Origin: Sphingomonas sp. CL5.1
Lineage (GTDB): Bacteria; Pseudomonadota; Alphaproteobacteria; Sphingomonadales; Sphingomonadaceae
Reading direction: 5' to 3'
Assembly: GCF_013344685.1 (NCBI RefSeq)
Contig: NZ_CP050137.1
Location: forward strand, 3,651,001 to 3,715,000
DNA length: 64,000 nt
The translations under genes and the position numbers were made by a program. This document shows positions 57,317 to 64,000 of the stretch, one piece after another (within the stretch, counting starts at the first letter, position 1; the number at the start of each line of letters is the position of its first letter). Under the pieces are notes generated by a model, which saw nothing but the letters and a program-made list of their open reading frames with translations, was not told the DNA's origin and did not search any database.

Positions 57317-59425
57317 TCAATAGCGCATTCGCGCGCTCAGGAAATAGCTGCGCCCGGCTTCGGGATAACCGTCCACGAGCTGATAGTTCCGGTCGAACAG
57401 GTTACGGACCCCCAATCCCAGCTCCAACCCATCGGACGGCTGGTAATTGAGCCGGAGCGCGGCGTTGGCGTAGCTCCCGGTTCGATAATAGACGATCGGC
57501 GCGATATCGGTGACCGTCCAGCGATCGGATGCGATGTCGATGCTGGGAATGACGTGAAAGCGCGTCAGCGGCATCCACTCCGCATAGACGAACGCCTTGT
57601 GCGTCGGCACGTCCGTGGGCCGGAACGCCAGGTTCGACGGATCGTGCAGGTCGCGATGCGTATAGGTGTAGTTGCCGCCGAGGCTCAGCACGCTGCCCAG
57701 CCGCGCTTCCAGCGAGAGTTCGCCGCCGTAATAGGTTCCGTGACCAAGGTTGCGACTCTGCGTCAGCGCCGCCGGCGCGCAGGGGCCGGGGGTGGTGCTG
57801 GCGGTGCAACTGTAGCCGATCGTCGGATAGGAGACGATCGCGTCGGTGACGTCGCTGTAGAAGGCCGCCGCCTCCGCCCGCACCGCGCCGAACAGGCGGT
57901 GCGCGCCGATCTCGTAGTTCGTGGCGCGCTCCGGCTTCAGGCCGGGATTGGGGATCGAGGTGCCGAACCGCTGGCTGAACCGTTCGAAGATCGTCGGGAA
58001 ACGGCCGCGCGAGGAGATCAGCGCATAGAGGCCCGACCCGCCGTCCGCCGAGGTCCAGTCCAGCCGGCCCTGCGCGTTCCAGATGCTGCTGTTGGCCATC
58101 GGATAATCGTATATCCGGCTCGGCGTGGTCTTGGGATTGGTGCCGAGCGGCGCGCCATATTCCTCCGCCTTGATGAGGTTGCGCCAGTCATAGCCGAAGC
58201 CGGCGGTAAGGATCAGGCCGGGTCGCAGCGTCAGCTTGTTTTCCGCCGCCACGCTGAACGTATCCTCGAGATCCTCCTGCTTCGGCTCGGTGACGCCGCC
58301 GGGGAAGCTCTGCTGCGCCTCGACATGCTGGTCGCGCCGCCAATGGGCCGAGAACGCGAGCGCATCGCCCTCGAACGGCTTCACGCCCAGCTCCGCCGAG
58401 GCGCCATAGCCCTTGTCCCAATAGGGGCTGTTGAACGCGCGCGGCAGCGTCTGGCTGTTCTCATCCCGCGTGTCGAACGAGCGCAGCATGTTGTAGAAGG
58501 TGTTGTAGAATACGCGGGTCTTGAGGGTCGCCCCGGCCGGCAGCGCGGTGGTCGACAGGAAATAGAGGCTGTCGGTGTTCCATTCGGGCCACGTCCAGAA
58601 GCGCGAGCTGGTCAGCGGATCGACCGTGCTGATCGGCGCGAGCTTCGAACCCTGCTGGCGCGTGTAGCTGATCGCATATTCGTCGCTATCGTTCGGGGTG
58701 AAGCCGATCCTGGCGTTCACCCGCCAGTCGCTGGTGCGCGACAGGTCACGGTGGCCGCCGTCCTCGGTCGCGGTCGGCACGAAGCCGCCGGCGAGATCCC
58801 AGTGATCCTGGAAGTTCCGCGCATAGCTCGCCTGCGCATACCATTTGTCGTGCCGCGTACCGAGCAGGCCCGACAGATTATATCCCTGATATTCCCCCTC
58901 CCGGCCGAGGCCGAGCGTCCCGCGCACCTCCGCCTCCAGCGGGCGGACCGGCTTGCGCGTTACCAGATTGATCGCCCCGCCCATCCCGTCCGGGCCGTCG
59001 AGCACCGAGACATAGCCTTTCGCGACCTGGATCTCGGCGATATCCGGCGTCAGGAAGCGGCCGAAATCGATGCGGTTGTCGGCCGGCAGATATACGCGGA
59101 TGCCGTCGATCGACAGCGGCACCTCGAACCGGTTGAAACCCCGGACGTAGATCAACCGCTCGTTGCGCGATCCGCCGGTGTTGGCCGCGTTCACGCCGGG
59201 AATGAGGTTCGCGGCATCGTCGAGCGTGTTGCGATCGAAGGTGTAGATCGCCTCCGACGACAATGTGGCGCTGCCGATCGCCGCGCCATCCACTCGCGGT
59301 GCGGTGACCACGATCTCGCCGAGGTTGAAATTCCCGTCCTGTCCGCCGGCCTTCGCCTCCTGCGCATGGGCAGCGGGGATCGCCACGATCGCGGCGGCGA
59401 TCGCCGGAAAGGATGTGCAGCGCAT
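57317..59425 (-). CDS. TonB-dependent outer-membrane receptor
   Basis: Receptor of 702 residues. Signal peptide 1-22 (ends AHAQ), TonB box EIVVTAPR at 37-44, plug domain about 50-160 (NERLIYVRGFNRFEVPLSID, GPDGMGGAINLVTRKP) and a 22-strand barrel ending in SYFLSARMRY with a terminal aromatic residue. No family-specific ligand motif that I recognise (not clearly siderophore, B12 or sugar type). Its promoter region is shared with the secreted-protein/di-heme operon and contains a ModE-box-like palindrome, suggesting metal or oxyanion uptake (inference). ATG 59425. Confidence 0.9.
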   Translation of the reverse strand: MRCTSFPAIAAAIVAIPAAHAQEAKAGGQDGNFNLGEIVVTAPRVDGAAIGSATLSSEAIYTFDRNTLDDAANLIPGVNAANTGGSRNERLIYVRGFNRFEVPLSIDGIRVYLPADNRIDFGRFLTPDIAEIQVAKGYVSVLDGPDGMGGAINLVTRKPVRPLEAEVRGTLGLGREGEYQGYNLSGLLGTRHDKWYAQASYARNFQDHWDLAGGFVPTATEDGGHRDLSRTSDWRVNARIGFTPNDSDEYAISYTRQQGSKLAPISTVDPLTSSRFWTWPEWNTDSLYFLSTTALPAGATLKTRVFYNTFYNMLRSFDTRDENSQTLPRAFNSPYWDKGYGASAELGVKPFEGDALAFSAHWRRDQHVEAQQSFPGGVTEPKQEDLEDTFSVAAENKLTLRPGLILTAGFGYDWRNLIKAEEYGAPLGTNPKTTPSRIYDYPMANSSIWNAQGRLDWTSADGGSGLYALISSRGRFPTIFERFSQRFGTSIPNPGLKPERATNYEIGAHRLFGAVRAEAAAFYSDVTDAIVSYPTIGYSCTASTTPGPCAPAALTQSRNLGHGTYYGGELSLEARLGSVLSLGGNYTYTHRDLHDPSNLAFRPTDVPTHKAFVYAEWMPLTRFHVIPSIDIASDRWTVTDIAPIVYYRTGSYANAALRLNYQPSDGLELGLGVRNLFDRNYQLVDGYPEAGRSYFLSARMRY

Positions 59426-59470
59426 GTTGGTTTCCCCTGAAGGCGACGACGGTTATGGTCCGCCGACTCA

Positions 59471-59490
59471 CTATATTTCGCGATATATAG
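59471..59490. promoter_or_regulatory. ModE-box-like palindrome in the divergent promoter
   Basis: CTATATTTCGCGATATATAG is a 20-bp near-perfect palindrome (mismatch at positions 7 and 14). It lies 46 bp from the receptor start and 23 bp from the secreted-protein start. Reading the right half in reverse gives CCGCTATATATCG, close to the E. coli ModE half-site CGCTATATA, and the two halves flank a 6-bp centre as in ModE boxes. The stand-alone ModE-type gene at 61.1-61.5 kb is the obvious candidate binder (inference). Confidence 0.6.
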
Positions 59491-59506
59491 CGGTCCGACG
59501 AAGGGG

Positions 59507-59542
59507 AACCCCATGTTTCGATATAACCCCATGTTTCGATAT
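59507..59542. repeat. 18-bp exact tandem duplication covering the start codon
   Basis: The unit AACCCCATGTTTCGATAT occurs twice head to tail (59507-59524, 59525-59542). Each copy carries an ATG, so the protein begins MFRYNPMFRY. Only the first ATG (59513) has GGGGAA upstream; the second (59531) lacks a ribosome site. Confidence 0.95.
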
Positions 59543-60061
59543 CTGGCAGCGGCATTGATCGTCGCTGCAACGCCCGCGCTGGCCGCTCAGGAGGCCATGC
59601 CGATGCCGGCGCGGGATTGCCCCGCGACGCCGGTCCCGCCGCCCGCCGAGCTGGCCGGCTGGCAGGGGCGGACGGCGCTGTCGGCCGCGTCCGATCCGGC
59701 CGGCGCGGACGCGGCGCGCATCGTTCCCGGCAAGGGCGTGGACGCGGCCCTGCTGCCGACGCCGGCGATCCGATATCCCGTGCGGCCGGCGCATCCCGGC
59801 GGCAGCGTCAGCCACGGCGGTATCTTCGCGTTCGAGATAACCGAGGCGGGCACCTATCGAGTCGCGATCGGCTCCGGCGCGTGGATCGAGGTGGTGCGGG
59901 GCGGCCAGCCGGCGACATCGACCGCGCACCAGCCCGGCCCCGCTTGCAGCGGTGTCCGCAAGATGGTCGATTTCACGCTCGAACCGGGCAGCTACCTGCT
60001 GGAGATCGCCGGCAACGGCGCGCCGCGTCTGCCGATCCTGATCGCCCGTCTTCCGCGTTAG
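59513..60061 (+). CDS. Small secreted protein of unknown function in the receptor locus
   Basis: Protein of 182 residues with an N-terminal signal peptide (about 7-25, ending TPALAAQ) and a beta-rich domain. Two cysteines (RDCPATPVP and GPACSGVRK) could form a disulfide. Trp residues occur in ELAGWQGRT and SGAWIEVV. The segments GGIFAFEITEAGTYRVAIGSGAW and FTLEPGSYLLEIAGNG look like a compact beta-sandwich. Similar sphingomonad proteins exist, but I know no tested function; I recall no link to a catalytic family that holds up. It is transcribed with the di-heme gene 7 bp downstream. Confidence 0.65.
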   Translation: MFRYNPMFRYLAAALIVAATPALAAQEAMPMPARDCPATPVPPPAELAGWQGRTALSAASDPAGADAARIVPGKGVDAALLPTPAIRYPVRPAHPGGSVSHGGIFAFEITEAGTYRVAIGSGAWIEVVRGGQPATSTAHQPGPACSGVRKMVDFTLEPGSYLLEIAGNGAPRLPILIARLPR

Positions 60062-60068
60062 CGCGCAA

Positions 60069-61034
60069 TTGCGGCGCCTGCTCATCCTCATGGCGGCGAT
60101 CGCGGTCGCCGCCGCAGCGCCGGCCGGGTGGATCGGCAGGCTGCCCGGCTCCGTCCCCGCGCCCGCCGTCCCAGTCGACAATCCGATGACGGCGGCGAAG
60201 ATCGAGCTGGGCCGGCGACTGTTCTACGACGCGGACCTTTCGGTCGACGGCACCATGTCGTGCGCGAGTTGCCATGAACAGCGGCACGGCTTCACTGACG
60301 GCAACGCCGGGCATCCCGGCGTCCACGGCGATCCGGCGCGACGCAACGTGCCGGGGCTGGCCAATGTCGCGTGGCTACCGAGCTACACTTGGGGCAATCC
60401 GCGCATCCGGTCGCTGGAGGCGCAGGCGATGGTGCCGATATTCGGCACCAATCCGGTCGAGATGGGGATGCGGGGCATGGAGACGGAGCTGGTTCGCCGC
60501 CTTGCCGCCGACGATTGCTATCGCCGGATGTTCGCCGCCGCCTTCCCCGCCAGCGGCGGACGGATCGACATCCGCGCGGTGACACGGGCGCTGGCCGCGT
60601 TCGAGCGGACGCTGGTGAGCTTCGGCGCGCGGTATGACCAGGAAGGGTCGCTCGATCCGCAAGCGCGGCGCGGCGCGGCGTTGTTCCGCGCGGCCTGCGC
60701 GTCATGCCATTCCGGGCGGGATTTCACCGACGGCCGGTTTCATCGCATCCTCCCGCCCGCCGCATCAGATCGCGGGCTGGGCGAGATCACCGGCCGCAAG
60801 GACGACGACGGGAAATTCCGCACGCCCGGCCTGCGCAACGTCGCGGTGACGCAGCCCTATTTCCATGACGGTTCGGCGAAGACCATCGCCGACGCGATCG
60901 CGCGGCACCCCGGCCGCCGTCCCCCGGCGGACATCGCGGCGCTGACGGCGTTCCTCGCGACGCTCACCGACGAGAAATTCCTGACCGACCCGCGCTTCGG
61001 CCTGCCCGATCGTGCCTGCGGGAAGGCGCTTTAG
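60069..61034 (+). CDS. Di-heme cytochrome c peroxidase/MauG-family protein, MbnH-like
   Basis: Exported c-type cytochrome of 321 residues with two heme motifs, CASCH at 65-69 and CASCH at 210-214. The segments PSYTWGNPRIRSLEAQAMVP, GTNPVEMGM and AFERTLVSFGARYD, and HDG in VTQPYFHDGSAKT, resemble the MXAN_0977/MbnH-type subgroup of di-heme enzymes rather than classical bacterial peroxidases. Members of that subgroup are often next to a small partner and a TonB receptor, as here. The start is TTG at 60069 (MRRLLILMAAIAVAAA signal peptide); no ATG fits. Partner substrate unknown. Confidence 0.8.
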   Translation: MRRLLILMAAIAVAAAAPAGWIGRLPGSVPAPAVPVDNPMTAAKIELGRRLFYDADLSVDGTMSCASCHEQRHGFTDGNAGHPGVHGDPARRNVPGLANVAWLPSYTWGNPRIRSLEAQAMVPIFGTNPVEMGMRGMETELVRRLAADDCYRRMFAAAFPASGGRIDIRAVTRALAAFERTLVSFGARYDQEGSLDPQARRGAALFRAACASCHSGRDFTDGRFHRILPPAASDRGLGEITGRKDDDGKFRTPGLRNVAVTQPYFHDGSAKTIADAIARHPGRRPPADIAALTAFLATLTDEKFLTDPRFGLPDRACGKAL

Positions 61035-61088
61035 CGGGCGAAGAACGGGGGAGCGGGGCCGGTCTCGAACATCGCCGGGCACGTTGGC

Positions 61089-61466
61089 CTAGCGCCTCGC
61101 CGGCCGGGGAGCATCGAGCAGGATGGCGAGCAGGTCCGTGCCGCTACGCGCTTCCACCTGCCCCGCCATCAGGTCCTGCATCGATCGATAGAGGCGCAGG
61201 ACCTCGGCGCCGCCGGGCGTGAGGCGCGCGCCGCGTTCCCGCACGCCCCCCGGTGTCGTCGCGACGAGCGGCTCGGCCCAGCATCGGTTCATGATATCGA
61301 CCAGCAGCCACGCCCGCCGGTAGCTCATCCCCAGCGCCCGCGCGGCCGCCGAGATCGATCCGTGAGCCGTGATCGCATCGAGCAGATCGGCCTTTCCGGG
61401 ACCCATCGCGATTTCGTCTCCACAGAATAGCTGGAGCTTGATCCTGAAGGCGCGCCGATCGGCCAT
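61089..61466 (-). CDS. Stand-alone ModE-type winged-HTH regulator
   Basis: Protein of 125 residues with a LysR/ModE-like winged helix: GPGKADLLDAITAHGSISAAARALG (helices 1-2) then MSYRRAWLLVDIMN (recognition helix with the SYRRAW signature) and the wing VATTPGGVRERGARLTPGGAEVLRLYR. It lacks the C-terminal Mop/TOBE molybdate-binding domains of E. coli ModE; one-domain forms are known in alphaproteobacteria. ATG 61466 was chosen because similarity begins there. Convergent with the di-heme gene (54-bp gap). It probably acts on the palindrome at 59471 (inference). Confidence 0.75.
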   Translation of the reverse strand: MADRRAFRIKLQLFCGDEIAMGPGKADLLDAITAHGSISAAARALGMSYRRAWLLVDIMNRCWAEPLVATTPGGVRERGARLTPGGAEVLRLYRSMQDLMAGQVEARSGTDLLAILLDAPRPARR

Positions 61467-61647
61467 GTCGAGATCCTGCGGTGAACCGGATTGACGTTCA
61501 AGCGCGAAATATCGGGCGGAATTCGCGGCTTCCTCCCTTTCAGGCAGGCCGCGCAGGCTTGCGCTCAGCATCGGGCCGGAGCCTCGGCGCGCGTCTTTTC
61601 ATCGCTTTTCTGAAAAACGCCATACATCAAGCTAAGCGCTTGAAATA

Positions 61648-61722
61648 TGGTGGGCGCGACAGGGATTGAACCTGTGACCCCACCCGTGTGAAGGGTGTGC
61701 TCTACCGCTGAGCTACGCGCCC
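61648..61722 (-). tRNA. tRNA-Val (anticodon CAC)
   Basis: Minus-strand cloverleaf. Acceptor GGGCGCG pairs with CGCGCCC, discriminator A, CCA encoded at 61648-61650. The D arm is AGCTCAGCGGTAGAGC. The anticodon loop TTCACAC has CAC at 61688-61690, closed by CACCC/GGGTG. T loop TTCAATC. The 181 bp between it and the ModE-like start hold no gene and include the 8-bp palindrome AAGCGCTT. Confidence 0.96.
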
Positions 61723-61746
61723 GATCGCCGCTGGGGCGAAACTGGA

Positions 61747-61788
61747 AGCGGGCCTTTAGGCGCGCGAATGGCGCCTGTCCAGCCCGCT
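61747..61788 (-). terminator. Two-stage hairpin downstream of the HU gene
   Basis: On the minus strand AGCGGGC pairs with GCCCGCT and, inside it, AGGCGC pairs with GCGCCT. It lies 7 bp after the HU stop and before tRNA-Val. No T-run is present, so it may be a terminator or an RNA-stabilising structure. Confidence 0.55.
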
Positions 61789-61794
61789 GTCACC

Positions 61795-62067
61795 TCAGTT
61801 GAGTGAATCCTTCAGGACCTTGCCCGCCTTGAACTTGGGCTGGCTGGAGGCCTTGATCGTCATCGGCTCGCCGGTGCGCGGGTTGCGCCCGGTCGACGCC
61901 TTGCGCTTCGACACCGCGAAGGTGCCGAAACCGACCAGACGGACCTCGTCGCCCTTTTTCAGGCTGGCCGAGATGGTGTCGAACACCGCTTCGACGGCCC
62001 GGCTGGCATCGCCCTTGCCGAGACCGGAGGCATTCGCCACCGCCGCGATCAGTTCCTGCTTGTTCAT
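61795..62067 (-). CDS. hupB: DNA-binding protein HU
   Basis: Histone-like nucleoid protein of 90 residues, the exact family length. N-terminal helices (MNKQELIAAVANASGLGKGDASRAVEA in two parts), then the DNA-binding arm FGTFAVSKRKASTGRNPRTGEP with the intercalating Pro. The order lon-hup is conserved in many proteobacteria. ATG 62067. The 169 bp upstream contain its promoter and the lon hairpin. Confidence 0.97.
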   Translation of the reverse strand: MNKQELIAAVANASGLGKGDASRAVEAVFDTISASLKKGDEVRLVGFGTFAVSKRKASTGRNPRTGEPMTIKASSQPKFKAGKVLKDSLN

Positions 62068-62171
62068 GTCCAGTGACCCCCAAATGCTGGATAGTGGGAT
62101 AAAAGAATGGATTCGCGGCTTTCCAGCCGATCAGGACAGTAAGGCGCGTGGCGTCGCGGCTGTCAAACGAA

Positions 62172-62207
62172 TCCGCCACGAACGCGACAAAGCGCATCCG
62201 TGGCGGA
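62172..62207 (-). terminator. Hairpin after lon
   Basis: On the minus strand TCCGCCACG pairs with CGTGGCGGA (9 bp) with a smaller GCG/CGC inside, followed by TTCGTTTGACA. It separates lon from hupB and would act as a weak intrinsic terminator. Confidence 0.5.
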
Positions 62208-62236
62208 CCATCACGGTTCGCCGCACACGATTCGAA

Positions 62237-64000
<1,764 letters not shown>

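Noticed and set aside
59471..59490. Palindrome as a phage attachment site or transposon end
   Set aside because: No integrase, transposase, flanking direct repeats or tRNA lie next to it; the divergent-promoter position fits an operator better.

Overview
The window is a continuous, strongly GC-rich stretch of bacterial chromosome. Gene content and protein style point to an alphaproteobacterium of the Sphingomonadales (Sphingomonas-like). The markers are O-succinylhomoserine sulfhydrylase, a DUF3857/transglutaminase protein, a complete gspC-N type II secretion operon, an EIVVTA-type TonB-box receptor, Coq7 and 140-residue RlmH. This is judged from remembered family features; no database search was run. 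No rRNA, prophage, insertion sequence or CRISPR array is visible, and most of the window is ordinary, tightly packed housekeeping DNA with many 4-bp ATGA/GTGA overlaps.

Layout. 1-5.2 kb: metZ (partial), a PMT-type glycosyltransferase, leuB, recO and a GNAT acyltransferase. 5.2-12.5 kb: a polysaccharide deacetylase coupled to the GNAT gene, a large DUF3857/transglutaminase/TPR protein, uvrC, a secreted methyltransferase-like protein and an M24 peptidase. 12.5-21.1 kb: nudC, a serine hydrolase and mutY, then divergently a DUF721/DciA gene, two DsbA-fold proteins and smc. 21.1-30 kb: a diguanylate cyclase, DedA, an isonitrile-hydratase-like protein, coq7-dsbB-ctpA-envC-rlmH-rsfS-nadD (all minus strand) and aqpZ. 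30-35.1 kb: proA, ispH-thrB-rnhA, a leucine-dehydrogenase-type enzyme and tRNA-His. 35.2-46 kb: gspC-D-E-F-G-H-I-J-K-L-M-N on the minus strand. 46.2-54 kb: the methylcitrate cycle (acnD-prpF-prpC-prpB, led by a small hotdog-like ORF) divergent from its probable XRE/short-chain-acyl regulator, ending in an intrinsic terminator. 54-56.8 kb: a perfect 16-bp palindrome, a cobalamin riboswitch and metE. 56.9-61.5 kb: a glycine-zipper protein, then a TonB-dependent receptor divergent from a small secreted protein and a di-heme peroxidase, closed by a stand-alone ModE-type HTH gene. 61.6-64 kb: tRNA-Val, an HU gene and lon (partial).

The part most worth following up is the 57.3-61.5 kb accessory locus. 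It combines an outer-membrane receptor, a secreted protein of unknown function and an MbnH-like di-heme enzyme. A 20-bp TA-rich palindrome resembling a ModE box lies in the shared promoter, and a one-domain ModE-like regulator lies at the end. The parsimonious reading is a metal- or oxyanion-responsive uptake and periplasmic oxidation system, which is inference. Other notable points are the consecutive GTG, TTG and CTG starts of nadD-rsfS-rlmH, a likely two-layer control of metE (palindromic operator plus B12 riboswitch), and repeated GCGAA half-sites between the methylcitrate regulator and its operon.
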